Assembly (NCBI GenBank): GCA_019239425.1
Contig: JAFAZX010000097.1
Location: 1-64,000, forward strand
DNA length: 64,000 nt
From: Acidobacteriota bacterium
GTDB lineage: Bacteria > Acidobacteriota > Blastocatellia > Pyrinomonadales > Pyrinomonadaceae
Direction of reading: 5' to 3'
In this document: piece after piece, positions 7,901 through 17,123 of the stretch
Position numbering within the stretch: position 1 is the first letter of the stretch
How the letters are laid out: each line of letters starts with the position of its first letter
Notes under the pieces: generated by a model
The model's database searches: none
What the model was told of the DNA's origin: nothing
The model's input: the letters and a program-made list of their open reading frames with translations, nothing else
Program-made: the position numbers and the translations under genes

Positions 7901-9626
7901 GCTGAAACTGCTCGGCCTCCGCCACTCCGCCGACGGCATGACGGCCGAGTCCGTCGGCGGCAAGCAGGTCGGGGTGGACAATGCACCGCCCGCCGCCGAC
8001 CCGGTCTACGCGCTCGAACTGAAAATGATTATGGGTTCGGCGGGCTCACTCCAGACCGACAAGACCCCGCTCGAGGGCTCGCTCCTGGTCGGCTGGAAGC
8101 CCTCCGGCAGCGACGACACGGACGACGGGTTCGGCGTGCTGTTCGCGCCGCCGACGGCCATGGGCCGGGGCGATTCGCTGGCACTCGAAGGCGTGCTCCA
8201 CACCGTGTTCGGCGGCCTGACGCTGTCGAAACTCGACGTGGGCCAATGCTCGCCGGGCGCGCAGCAGTTCGTGCTTGAGGTCGCCGACGTCGTGTTCTGG
8301 ATACTCAGCCTTCCGTTCTCCGGCGACAGGCGCACGCTGACGATGTTCGGAGACCCGAAGTCCCTCGGGGAAGGTGAGTCGCAACTGAGCTGGTTCATGG
8401 GAGTGCCGGGAACCGGCGGCAACACGACGCTGAGCACCGGGTTCATCTTCGCCCCCATCCTCGGTTTCATGAGCGGCCTCAAGGTGAACACGGACTTAAC
8501 GTCCACGATGCCGCTCCAGGACGCCCTCTCCCAACTCACGACGATCACCACCATCGACATTAACAACGTCGTGAGCAGCATCTGCACCGGACAAGGGATC
8601 AGCGAGACGCAGGTCACATACGACCCGTCCGCCGGCCTGCTCTTCTTCCTCAACCTGAATCTCACGATGTTCGGCGTCACGATTCAGGGGCTGTTCGCCG
8701 ACCCGACATTTTACGGGGGGCGCATCGCATTCGGGTCGCCGCCGGAGTCGAAGAAATCCTCGGCTCTTTTCCCGTTCCTCAAAGTCCTCGACGGCCTCAG
8801 CATCGAATTCGACTACCGCAAAATCAGCGACGGCCTCGGCGTCTACTCGTTCGACATCCAGTTCGCGCGCAGAGACAAGGAGGCGCCGGACGGCTCGGAT
8901 AAGAAGGTGCCGATCATTCAAATCGGCGAGGCTCAGATTGTGCTGCCGTCGGTCGGCGTGAACGTCTGGACGAACGGCGACTGGAAGGTGGCGGTCGGCT
9001 GGCCGTTCAGCTCGACGAAGACGTTCTACAACGGCCAGCCGCTGAAGATTTACTTTCAGGCCGGGCCGTTCCCGTTGGAAATCCAGGCCGGCTTCTACTG
9101 CGCGAACCTGCACCCGCAGGACGTGCCGGCGGTCTTCGGCGGCTGCCCGTTCGGCCTCATCAAGATGGGCGGGGCGGAACTCGCTTTCGGCGTCGCGAAA
9201 GACCTCAAATTCGGCCCCGTCGAGGGCGTGTTCGAGATGTACGGCAGCCTGTCGGTGCAGGCGATGACCGCGTCGAACATCAACTCGGGGTCGCAGGGCG
9301 CGATTGATTATTACTGGTTCGACATCACGGTCGGGATCACGATCCACGCCGAGGCCGAGATCAACCTGGCGATCATCCAGGCTTCTTTAGACATCGAGGC
9401 CGCGATTGAGGTTTCGGTGGCGGTCGAGACGAGCCACCAGACGGTGCTGGTGATCGAGGCGGGGCTTAAGGTAGACCTCACCGTCAAAGTCCTCTTCTTC
9501 ACCATCGACATCAGTTTCACGATCAACGTGACCATCCTCGAAAAGACCTTCGGGGCGGACGACCTGGCGCCGGCGTCCACGGACGGCCCGACGCCGAAAC
9601 TGGTGCAGGGGCTCTGCACGGGCTAG
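4905..9626 (+). CDS. Giant beta-rich protein 1 (1573 aa), DUF6603-like features
   Basis: It begins MSNLALHPVPGAEGLYSGGA with no signal peptide. Most of its length is alternating short strands and Gly/Asn/Asp turns. The last third (about residues 1280-1560) is strongly amphipathic and repetitive: GLSIEFDYRKISDGLGVYSF, LPSVGVNVWTNGDWKVAVGW, then alternating Ala/Ile/Val runs (AEAEINLAIIQASLDIEAAI and LKVDLTVKVLFFTIDISFTI). This resembles the C-terminal part of large proteins annotated DUF6603, which I offer as a weak match only. It ends 10 bp before the next gene, so the two are probably translated together. No enzymatic motif was found. Confidence 0.8.
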   Translation: MSNLALHPVPGAEGLYSGGASGPVALYYQSLSGNALGDTPDPAAVWDSDDGCWFVTAADKAVANPATFKQNLAAVLGPVQTGTNSRWLAWIADPNASQADLAAGLINGGQNARLLSILKSSDYQVIGETVFPFGNLTLHIPEQSTVVLDTTAWEFQITSTRTNISLQGTVNTEDIGVPAVAIPLLGEDLGTIGYHSQMLSGDLYSLFLTVSTFGASPGPEFQYTFGSGNGVTALRYPFFMGALSQNGDNLFLAPRFDPLNPVDADRTIFALDLAQFTSGVPTCDFFFSPFGNVVPLTPQARSGFALGRRYDSQTLSGDFVSYLIPGGLYMIAKASATPKIVLLMCGLWGTEFLLAGEGDLLEFSCGGAAAARGYDPSGGAGVDTALTGPFDTAYVRLIPGGGASPFSGDIKQSYCVLALNSVYYDCETGTPIAFAIGCLITDLSDVTKTTPFPMVPYGAVYAPDANGDVIDVDVPAGTLESYEVDVLASARRGMMKGNFILGPIFFSLTELKPLAGGTVRTGTGLLVELNDGTETPPHPGTWKRLMLAKSPVNDDQLLSFDASDVTDPAQPKVVSPYLSNALLQGAPFVVIGKKGGEQMAGGRTPLGGFTNELQLGEFTFKVDVGDQPPAPDGSPVPGAIIIFKYSSHASVLELYEQAVKWTYPETFVGGPNDVADVQKRIRDNFIASGLIQGPGNPSDEDRPLFDDFNGKMQSKEWTGMVVLNCPLDYSQLPIDLQVLLGGIKQGVLDAHHFGLTSNQLTHTDQGACVIDQSSLFGLVHHDETLLQPANDPDFQLLKLNALFVNSALTHFDSRIAVSVKKLFGDPTALQPNANAPNDKPEWGTVAIDGTYQKRGATGVVVFETSVPRTFAYAKDKLRALDQMLASDIALTPKRRVPAAPRPGDKTTIYAAISIAGQLGFRPDISAGQSIDLFSYKVPASKDRGLGFASYNLDMTTVIPATSEDKRPFIDGAITTDLDAATLDATGSGLRDDSLISTFPLKLLGLRHSADGMTAESVGGKQVGVDNAPPAADPVYALELKMIMGSAGSLQTDKTPLEGSLLVGWKPSGSDDTDDGFGVLFAPPTAMGRGDSLALEGVLHTVFGGLTLSKLDVGQCSPGAQQFVLEVADVVFWILSLPFSGDRRTLTMFGDPKSLGEGESQLSWFMGVPGTGGNTTLSTGFIFAPILGFMSGLKVNTDLTSTMPLQDALSQLTTITTIDINNVVSSICTGQGISETQVTYDPSAGLLFFLNLNLTMFGVTIQGLFADPTFYGGRIAFGSPPESKKSSALFPFLKVLDGLSIEFDYRKISDGLGVYSFDIQFARRDKEAPDGSDKKVPIIQIGEAQIVLPSVGVNVWTNGDWKVAVGWPFSSTKTFYNGQPLKIYFQAGPFPLEIQAGFYCANLHPQDVPAVFGGCPFGLIKMGGAELAFGVAKDLKFGPVEGVFEMYGSLSVQAMTASNINSGSQGAIDYYWFDITVGITIHAEAEINLAIIQASLDIEAAIEVSVAVETSHQTVLVIEAGLKVDLTVKVLFFTIDISFTINVTILEKTFGADDLAPASTDGPTPKLVQGLCTG

Positions 9627-9636
9627 AGATGCTCTT

Positions 9637-12600
9637 ATGACGACCGCACAATCCATCGACCTCCATTTTCTGCTTCAACCGACGACACTCCCGTCCGACT
9701 CCGGCGCGTGGGTGCCGCAGGCGGTGCTCAGCCTCGTCATCGAAATCAACCCGAAGGCCGCGCCGGCGGACGTTTACCCGTTCAAGACCCTCGTCGACGG
9801 CGTCGCCAACTGGCTCTACGACAACCACAAGGGCGACGGCTCTCTGCCGGCGCAGATCGACAACATCGTCGCGTACGTGAAGGCCGGCTTCTCCGCGGAC
9901 GTGGAGGCGTGTCTGCGCGACCGGTTCACGTTCTCCATCCGGCCGTCGGGTGACACGTCGACCGACACCAGCGTCGCGGTCTTCTCCATGTTCCCCGAAC
10001 TGAAGTACAACTACGCGCCGCTCGGCACGGTCGATTTCAGTTCCCTCACGGTGCCCGCCGGCTACGTCGAGCAGATCGCCAAATATTTCTCGAACACGGA
10101 CGACTCCGTTGCCGCCGTCGCCGCGGGCACGAGCTTCGCCGGCCTGGTGCGGACGGACTATTTCGTGCTGCTCGCCAAGCAACTCGGGTCTGACCTTCAG
10201 AACATTTTGAAGAAGACTCCCGCCCCGACCACGTTCGCGGACGCCCTGACTTCCGTAAATTACACCGCGCTGGCGGGCGTGTTGAGTCGCTTTATGCAGC
10301 ACGGCTTGCGCCTGCCCGACCCCGCGTCGGCGTCGGCGCAGAAGGGCTTGTACGAGCTGACCGGCCAGCAGGTCGCGTTACAGCAGACGCCGCCGAATCC
10401 GACGCCGCAGTGGGCGACGGAGGTGACGCTCCTGCCGGGCGAGGGGGCCGCCGGTTGGATCACGTTGGTCAACGCCGGTAACTCGAACGCGTCGATTACG
10501 TCCGACCTCCCCGTAGACCTCGTGTCCAAGCTCGCCGTCGCGGTTCAGCCGGCGTGGATTCAGAACAGCCTCCGCCCGCTTGAGCCGCTCAACTCGGTGC
10601 CGCTCAAGTACACGCTGATTCAACCCATCTCCGTCACCCATACTTTTACGGGTGACACGCTCTCGGCGCGCGCCATACCACACGCGATCCAGGTTGAGGT
10701 CGCCGCGGCGACAAACCAGATGTACCTGCAAATCACAGAGGGGGCCGCGTCCGGTACTACACAGGCCAGCAACGACGCGCCGCCGCCACCCGCGGCCCCG
10801 TTTAATGCAGTCGCCGTGCTCCTCGCGCGAATCGGGATCCGCCAGCTCCAAAAGCCGGGCGCCCCCGCGGGGACGTTTTACGACGACGTGTTTCAGCTCA
10901 TGGGAACCGACGATCAGACGCGCGGGATGATTGACGCGCTGCTCGACGGCGGGCCGAGTTCGTTCACGATTGACCTGCTGCTTCCCCAGGGTCAAAGCGC
11001 CTACAACGCCAGTACCGACGCCGACAACGTGGTGCTGGCGAAGGTGAATCTTTCGACCGTCTCCGAGCCTCAGACCTCCATCATGTTAATGGCGCTCGCG
11101 GCGCGGGCCGAGTCGGTGTCGCCCAACTTCGCCACCACCGCGGACGCCGAGGACTTCCTGCGGCTCATCTGGGAATGCAGCGTTGTCCACACGGGCGGCT
11201 TCTTTCTGCACTGCGAGCACATCCCTCCAGCCCAATTCGTCACGGCCACCGGGCCGGGAGGCCAAGCCAGTAACGCGCCCGGCGAGGCCTCGCTCTACGT
11301 GCTCGTTAACTTCGCGCCGTTCGGCACACTGCCGGACAACGAGCCGGCGGTCAGCTCGTACCACAACGCCGTGTTCATGAACACCGGCACGGTACAGAGA
11401 GCAGTTGCGGCCACCGTGATGAGCGCGGGCGGACAGTCACAGAAGACGCCGGTCTTGACGTGGCGACCCAATTTCCCCGCCGGGAGCACGGGATTTCAGG
11501 TGACGTGGCCCGAAGCGCCGTACAATTTGCCGCCGCTGACGAGTGCGTCCAGCAGCGACGATGTCTCCAACTACCTGGAGATGCTCTACCACTTCTTACA
11601 GTACCGGCTGAAGAGCCTGCCCGGCGCGACGGCCGCCCTCCCGTCGAACTGGAGCGCCCCGGCCGGCGCCGGGTCTATCCCCCAGGCGGACGGCACGCAC
11701 TCCTGGTACTTCCGGCAGAGCGTCGCGGTCGCAAAGTTCATCGGCGAGAACGCCAACCGCTACGCCGCGGTCGGCCAGCCGGCTGAACTCGACGTGCGGC
11801 TGCTCGACGTTTTCGGAAACACGTTGCCCGACGCGTTGGTGCAGAAGGTGACGCCCACAGTCGTCTACAACGACCCCCTCTTCTCGTTCGCCCATTGGCC
11901 CGGCGTCCACATCGGATACCAGATCGCTAAGGGGACTCCCGACCCCGCCCTCACGATTCACATGACCTACACGCCGAACTCGGCGAGTGACCCCGGCGGC
12001 GACCGGGCGCAGCAGACCATCCGGACTTACCAGTCTGTGCTCGACCAGCTCGACGACCCGAACACCAGCGCGACGATTGCCACGACGCTCGAACAACAGC
12101 CGCTCGGCCAGACGGCCGCGGGGACAAGGATTAAAGACGAGCTGCGAACCTACGTCGGCAAGATTCTGGACAGCCTGAACTCCGCCAAGACCGACACGAT
12201 CCCGCTGTCGCTCGTGCTGAACCTGACGGGAAGTTTCGCCTACGTGAAGGGACTCCCGAGCGACCTGTTCGTGGTCAGGGTGGAGGGGGTCGTGGCCCGG
12301 GCCTCGGCGCAACTCGACCCGACTCTCGTCAGCCTTCTGCCCCGAATCGGGATGGTCAGGCACGAGATTTTCCCAGACCTTACCGTGACGCCCCCCGCGC
12401 CGGGCGGCAGCAACGGCGGCGCGGACACGCAAAGCGACGGCGACCGCGTTTTCGCCGAGGCTTTCGAGGCCGCCTACTTCGGGTTCGACGGCGCCGACGG
12501 CCTTCTGAAAATCGGCGGCGGGCCGCAGCCCGGCGCTAAGGAAGATGATGATGAAGACGCTCCCGTCAGCGTGATTGACAAGGTGGTGTGGGCGCTGCGT

Positions 12601-14814
12601 TGGAGTTCGACCGACGGCGTGGATGTCAAATTCGCTAACAGTACCGCCCCCGACATTCAGCAGAAGCCGGCGTACTTTGCGCCCACGCCCCTCAACACCG
12701 AATTGATAACGCAATCATGTGCGGTGCGACAGTACGGCGACACGACGACGGATTTGACTCACCGTTTCTCCGACATCGACCTCGACGACTGGATGAGCCA
12801 ATTCCTGAGCGCCGTCCATTCGCTGTTCGAAGCCGAAATGGCGCCGGCCATTGCGAAACTCGACCCCGCGGCATACGACACGCTCATCGCCTACAAGGAA
12901 GCGATAGCGGATTCACTGTCGCAGCGGCTTGAGAACGTGTTCGTGGCTAAAGACCCGCACCAGACGCCCTCACCGCTCCCGGCGGGCGACCCGGCGATTG
13001 CGCAGGAGACCTTCCGGCAGGCGTTGCTGACGAGCCTGACGAACGACTACGCCACGGCGGCCGTCGTACAGGTGCCGGCGCAGGTGGCGGTCGCCGGCAA
13101 ACTTGAGTCGCCAGTCGCGGGCCACGACGGTGAGAAGATTCCGGCGCGGCTGTTCGGCAAGGTGTCGGCGAACAAGCCCGACGCGGGGACGAACCCGTAC
13201 ACGATTTCTCCGGCGTCGCTCCCGATTCCCAACGGCCAGAGCACGGGCTACCCGACCTTCCTCGTGACGGCCAAGCAGCCCAAAAATCAGGCCGACCTCA
13301 ACCTGCAACTGTTCTTCGACGTGGGCTTCCTTGAGCACGACTTCGACATGCTCGAAGGCCACTACGGATACATCCCTTCGTCGTGGGTCACGTTCTCCCT
13401 CCCGCAGGCGAAGCCGGGCGGCGGCTCGGACACGCCGACGCTCGTCCTGCCGATGGGTGAGGTCGATGTGCCCATACCCCTGCGCGCGTTCCCGCAGGCG
13501 CCGACGCTCTTCCAGCAGAAGGCGACGGCCGACACGGGCACAGACCCCCTCTCGCAGTTAGATTGGGACTATGAGTTGACGGTGAGCACGCTGCGCGACG
13601 TTGCGCAGGACGAGTTGTGGCTGGAGCTTACCTTTAACGATCTGGTCAACGCCACCGACGGCACGACACAACCGGCGCCGGGCAAAGGGGGCGGCGTGTT
13701 GGGCGCGGGCGGCACGACGGATCCCGCCCGGCCGTTGCCGGCGGACTTGTTCGAGGCGCTCGCCCGCTTCGTCTGGGAGTACCCGCAAATCCTCCCGGGC
13801 CTTGAGACGATTCCCACACGGGCGTACAGCGGGTCGCAGGACGGTGCCGCCGATCTGGCGCTTCAGCGGATGGCCTCCCTGATCCTCGGGGTTAAGGAGA
13901 CCGTCGATAATTGGAAAGACCCCGCTCACCCCGAAGCGCGTGCGAGCGCGCGTCGGGCGGCGTCGAACCCGAGCGATTACGTCCCGCACTTCAGTTGGCA
14001 GTACAAGATCGAGCCCGAAAAGGGACACGACGGCTCGCCCACCGGCAACCTGCTGGTCACGCGGACGATGGACGACCAGAGCCTCCTGCCGCCGTGGCCG
14101 ACGATCAACGGCTACTCAACGCCGAGCACCTCCGAAGGACAAGGCTTGTACGAGTTGTCCGCGACGGAGCCGGCGCAGTGGGTCGTGACCTGGAAGGGCC
14201 TCTACCTGATGACCCACCAGAGTGCGCGCGCCGCCGCGTGGATCGAGCGGAACGACGACCTGTCGGAGAACCCCGATCTCAAGACGAACGAGGCGTTCAT
14301 CTACAAGACGCCCGTCGTCACCTTCGGCAGCCCCATCGTGCCGCTCATCGACCTGGAAGCGGCGCTCCCGCAGCCCGCACAGCCGACGTTCATCAAGGCG
14401 TTGAGTGACGTCTTCGCCGTGTTCACGCAGACGGATTCCGATCAGCGCGTCGCGGCGGGTTTGAGATTCACGTTAGAGACGGGCTACGAGTACGTCGTGG
14501 CAAGTCAACAAGGCGACGACACAAAACAGTTGACGACGAGGGCGCCGATCTTCCTCGCCCGCGGCGAAGTCGCCACGCCGACGAACAAGACGGGCACGCC
14601 CCCGCAGACGCTCGACGAGTTCGAGAAGAGCGCCGCCGAAACTTTGCAGCAGTGGCAGGCCGCGCAGCATCCCAACCCGACCGGGGCGTTCATCTCGCTG
14701 CGGCTCACCATGTTCGCCACGGTCTCTGACGGGCAGCTTCCGCTGGCCGTCTTCCGCGACATCCAACTGCCGGTGGGTGCTGACGGAAGTTGGTGGGCGG
14801 CCGGCGGCAATTAG
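9637..14814 (+). CDS. Giant beta-rich protein 2 (1725 aa), function unknown
   Basis: It starts at ATG 9637, 10 bp after giant protein 1, and has no signal peptide. Around residues 180-230 the segment TFADALTSVNYTALAGVLSR followed by FMQHGLRLP resembles LysM-associated segments I have seen in other giant bacterial proteins; this is a weak recollection, not a domain call. The remainder alternates strand-rich stretches with Pro/Gly linkers, including an acidic patch EDDDEDAP near residue 970. The C-terminus ends GADGSWWAAGGN. Pairing with giant 1 and the flanking small paralogues implies a joint structural or delivery role, which is inference. Confidence 0.8.
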   Translation: MTTAQSIDLHFLLQPTTLPSDSGAWVPQAVLSLVIEINPKAAPADVYPFKTLVDGVANWLYDNHKGDGSLPAQIDNIVAYVKAGFSADVEACLRDRFTFSIRPSGDTSTDTSVAVFSMFPELKYNYAPLGTVDFSSLTVPAGYVEQIAKYFSNTDDSVAAVAAGTSFAGLVRTDYFVLLAKQLGSDLQNILKKTPAPTTFADALTSVNYTALAGVLSRFMQHGLRLPDPASASAQKGLYELTGQQVALQQTPPNPTPQWATEVTLLPGEGAAGWITLVNAGNSNASITSDLPVDLVSKLAVAVQPAWIQNSLRPLEPLNSVPLKYTLIQPISVTHTFTGDTLSARAIPHAIQVEVAAATNQMYLQITEGAASGTTQASNDAPPPPAAPFNAVAVLLARIGIRQLQKPGAPAGTFYDDVFQLMGTDDQTRGMIDALLDGGPSSFTIDLLLPQGQSAYNASTDADNVVLAKVNLSTVSEPQTSIMLMALAARAESVSPNFATTADAEDFLRLIWECSVVHTGGFFLHCEHIPPAQFVTATGPGGQASNAPGEASLYVLVNFAPFGTLPDNEPAVSSYHNAVFMNTGTVQRAVAATVMSAGGQSQKTPVLTWRPNFPAGSTGFQVTWPEAPYNLPPLTSASSSDDVSNYLEMLYHFLQYRLKSLPGATAALPSNWSAPAGAGSIPQADGTHSWYFRQSVAVAKFIGENANRYAAVGQPAELDVRLLDVFGNTLPDALVQKVTPTVVYNDPLFSFAHWPGVHIGYQIAKGTPDPALTIHMTYTPNSASDPGGDRAQQTIRTYQSVLDQLDDPNTSATIATTLEQQPLGQTAAGTRIKDELRTYVGKILDSLNSAKTDTIPLSLVLNLTGSFAYVKGLPSDLFVVRVEGVVARASAQLDPTLVSLLPRIGMVRHEIFPDLTVTPPAPGGSNGGADTQSDGDRVFAEAFEAAYFGFDGADGLLKIGGGPQPGAKEDDDEDAPVSVIDKVVWALRWSSTDGVDVKFANSTAPDIQQKPAYFAPTPLNTELITQSCAVRQYGDTTTDLTHRFSDIDLDDWMSQFLSAVHSLFEAEMAPAIAKLDPAAYDTLIAYKEAIADSLSQRLENVFVAKDPHQTPSPLPAGDPAIAQETFRQALLTSLTNDYATAAVVQVPAQVAVAGKLESPVAGHDGEKIPARLFGKVSANKPDAGTNPYTISPASLPIPNGQSTGYPTFLVTAKQPKNQADLNLQLFFDVGFLEHDFDMLEGHYGYIPSSWVTFSLPQAKPGGGSDTPTLVLPMGEVDVPIPLRAFPQAPTLFQQKATADTGTDPLSQLDWDYELTVSTLRDVAQDELWLELTFNDLVNATDGTTQPAPGKGGGVLGAGGTTDPARPLPADLFEALARFVWEYPQILPGLETIPTRAYSGSQDGAADLALQRMASLILGVKETVDNWKDPAHPEARASARRAASNPSDYVPHFSWQYKIEPEKGHDGSPTGNLLVTRTMDDQSLLPPWPTINGYSTPSTSEGQGLYELSATEPAQWVVTWKGLYLMTHQSARAAAWIERNDDLSENPDLKTNEAFIYKTPVVTFGSPIVPLIDLEAALPQPAQPTFIKALSDVFAVFTQTDSDQRVAAGLRFTLETGYEYVVASQQGDDTKQLTTRAPIFLARGEVATPTNKTGTPPQTLDEFEKSAAETLQQWQAAQHPNPTGAFISLRLTMFATVSDGQLPLAVFRDIQLPVGADGSWWAAGGN

Positions 14815-14939
14815 CGGTGCCGCCGCCGATGTCGGCGTTTTATCAGGATTTGAACCGCGACGGCGTGGGCTTGCCGATCATCGGAAGAACTCCCGAGGGT
14901 CAGGAAGCTTTGCTCACGTTTCGCGGGCCGGGGTAGCAG

Positions 14940-15347
14940 ATGCCTGGGGCCGTTTACGTCTACAACCTCTTTAACGAGCCTGCCCGGCTGTCGCTCAACG
15001 GGGGATTGGCTCTTTCACCCTCCGGCGCGGACGCGAGCCGACTTGCCACGATGGGGGACGCCGCCAGCGGCTACAGGCCATCCTTCACCGAGGTGGGCAG
15101 CGCCGTTCACAATGATCAGGACACGGGGCTTTTCTACCGCGGCGGCACCGGCGTCAACGATCTGAAGATTCAATGGGACTCCGGCACCGGGAGCACCGCC
15201 ACTTTCTTAATGCCAACCCTGGCGGAGAATGTGAGCGTCGATGACGACCTACTATGCTATATCACCACACAGTTCGCCATCGTGCTAAACACGAAGGGGA
15301 GTGTGCTCAAGAACAACTCACTCGATTTCGCCATAGCAATGCGCTGA
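14940..15347 (+). CDS. Small protein of the giant-protein cluster (paralogue C)
   Basis: The protein is 135 aa, starts MPGAVYVYNLFNEPARLSLN and shares the NLFNEPA opening, the HNDQDTG and RGGTG-x-ND segments, WDSG and the SVDDDLLCYI core with the protein at 4408. Its position at the far side of the two giants gives the cluster a small-giant-giant-small arrangement. It is preceded by about 125 bp of non-coding sequence and may be transcribed with the giants. No signal peptide or membrane helix is present. Confidence 0.8.
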   Translation: MPGAVYVYNLFNEPARLSLNGGLALSPSGADASRLATMGDAASGYRPSFTEVGSAVHNDQDTGLFYRGGTGVNDLKIQWDSGTGSTATFLMPTLAENVSVDDDLLCYITTQFAIVLNTKGSVLKNNSLDFAIAMR

Positions 15348-15592
15348 AGTACCCCTCGCAGGCGGCAGCACATCCACAGCATCTTCATCCGGTGACATGG
15401 ATAAAAGGTTGTGACGCCACGAAGCAGGTAACTCCGGCTCGTGAGGGCGTGGGCATCTGTTCAGCCCGTCATCAGGTCGGCTAAGAGTCAGTATGGTTTT
15501 GATTACTCAAATCAGACCTTATGCAGCCCACGCACGTTAATGCAATCGGTCATCGATAGTGGGCCGCACGCCCGATTCTGGTCGTCACGGCC

Positions 15593-16105
15593 GTGCTGGT
15601 CGTCGTGGCGTTGACGATGCTGCACAAGGTCGTAGGCACTCTCATGGGGATACCGCTCGACATCTTCAGCCTTTACCGTCTGCGTGGGGAGGGGTGCCTG
15701 CATCATCTTCTGCTGAAGGTGGGCCGGCCCGGGTTCAACAACGCCGACGAAGGCGAATACGACCGGGCCGAGGCGGCGGCGGACGTAAAGAGGCGCGCCC
15801 TGCTCCGAACGTATCAGGCAGAGGCGCTCTCCGGCGAGTGCGGCCGATGGCACGAAGTGCTGCTCGTCGGCGAGTTGCAGGCGAGTCCGGCGGGGGGCGA
15901 GTTGTCTGTGGGGCGCGGGGGAGTTTACGTGGAACTGTGGGTGGCCGAGACCCGTCACGGGCACCCGTGGATGGTGCTGGGGACGGCGGAAGGTGAGGAA
16001 GCGTTCTGGCGCGAGGTGGCGCGGGACGAAGACCTGGCTGCTCTGGGCGCGAGGCGACCCGCGGAAAAGTTACGTGCGTTCTTCCTGAGCGAGGGGGAAG
16101 GTTAA
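15593..16105 (+). CDS. Hypothetical protein with an N-terminal membrane helix
   Basis: The GTG at 15593 opens a 170-aa frame beginning VLVVVALTML and continuing HKVVGTLMGIPLDIFSLYRL. The open frame extends upstream with more hydrophobic residues to a stop at 15557, but has no better start there, so the true N-terminus may differ. Residues 50-110 are charged and helical (EGEYDRAEAAADVKRRAL) and are followed by beta strands (GGVYVELWVAETRHGHPWMV). I do not recognise the family. It lies 32 bp before the next secreted protein. Confidence 0.55.
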   Translation: MLVVVALTMLHKVVGTLMGIPLDIFSLYRLRGEGCLHHLLLKVGRPGFNNADEGEYDRAEAAADVKRRALLRTYQAEALSGECGRWHEVLLVGELQASPAGGELSVGRGGVYVELWVAETRHGHPWMVLGTAEGEEAFWREVARDEDLAALGARRPAEKLRAFFLSEGEG

Positions 16106-16137
16106 GACCTCAGTTACGCCGCCCGCTGGAGGATTGG

Positions 16138-16728
16138 ATGATGAACAGGATGTCTTACCGTCTCGCCCCCGTCGCCGTGGTGCTTGCTCTGCTTTTTATC
16201 TCTCTCATGGCGATGTCGCCCGTGCCTGGAGTCGGCGCGCGGCAGGCACACAGGCATGACGACGGGGCCGGCGCGGCCTCGCTCCCGCTCCCGAAGGGGA
16301 AGGGTGCGTGGCTGGTTGAGCTTACCAGAAGCGGCGGGATGCTCCCCGTCACGGAGACCTTTAGGCTCGACTCCGCCGGCGGGCTGACCCTGACGAGGGA
16401 GCGGATGATGGGCGGGCACGTGACGGTCGAGTGCTCGCGCAAAGAGCGGCTCCCGACGCGCGACCTGCTCAAGGTCGAGGCGGCCGTCCTATCGGCCAGG
16501 CCCTCCGCATGGAAGCAAAACTACAGTAACCCCCAGTCCCCGATCTGCTGTGACCAGCCGACGACCCGCGTGAAACTCAGTCGGCGCGGCGTCAAAGGAC
16601 AGGCGCAGGACTACACGACCTCTTGGTATCCGGGCTCTTACGAAACGGCCGCAACCGACCTCAAGGTGCTGTCGGGGCTCATACAGCCGCTCTGGGACGC
16701 GGCGCATGATCGCTGCAACGGTAAATAA
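16138..16728 (+). CDS. Secreted hypothetical protein
   Basis: This 196-aa protein has a clear signal sequence: basic MMNRMSYR, then hydrophobic LAPVAVVLALLFISLMAM and a likely cleavage after GVGA. The mature part has a strand-rich segment (GAWLVELTRSGGMLPVTETF) and a central Cys-Cys pair (SPICCDQPTTRVKL) that could form disulfides outside the cytoplasm. A GGAGG lies a few bases before the start. Function is unknown. A remnant frame follows directly. Confidence 0.65.
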   Translation: MMNRMSYRLAPVAVVLALLFISLMAMSPVPGVGARQAHRHDDGAGAASLPLPKGKGAWLVELTRSGGMLPVTETFRLDSAGGLTLTRERMMGGHVTVECSRKERLPTRDLLKVEAAVLSARPSAWKQNYSNPQSPICCDQPTTRVKLSRRGVKGQAQDYTTSWYPGSYETAATDLKVLSGLIQPLWDAAHDRCNGK

Positions 16729-17099
16729 CGGCTCCGCCCCGTGCGGGACGCCGTGCCGAGCCCACCACTCCGCTTACTTCCAGTCTCGGCCTGTTCGGGC
16801 TTTTCGCCCTCGCGTCTTACCTGTCCCCGGTCTGGCTGAAAAGGTACAGGCTCGAAATTTACGAGAACGGTTTCGTCAAGAAGGACTTCTTCAAAACCCG
16901 AACTTGCTTGTGGCGCGAGATCAGGGAAGTCAGGGCGGTGCTGCCGGCCTACGACAAGGCGAGTCGAAACACGCCGCCGGGTGAGTTCGGAAGTATCGGC
17001 GAAGAGACGAGAGGCAGGGGGGCCAAAAGGCGTTCTGACGAACGCCCTGAGGTTAACTCCCGAATCCAACTGATGCGCGCGGACTCGCTCGATCTGTAA
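16725..17099 (+). pseudogene. Start-less remnant: membrane helix plus PH-like strand region
   Basis: From just after an in-frame stop at 16722 a frame runs to TAA 17097-17099 with no ATG or GTG near its beginning. It reads SSLGLFGLFALASYLSP, then RYRLEIYENGFVKKDFF and CLWREIREVRAV. The hydrophobic segment followed by an 'x-IYENG-x' strand and a Trp-rich strand resembles small membrane proteins with PH-like domains. The missing start and the overlap with the previous gene's end suggest an N-terminally deleted gene. An unusual start codon is the alternative. Confidence 0.45.
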
Positions 17100-17123
17100 A
17101 ATCGGGCATAACCGCGGAGCAGC

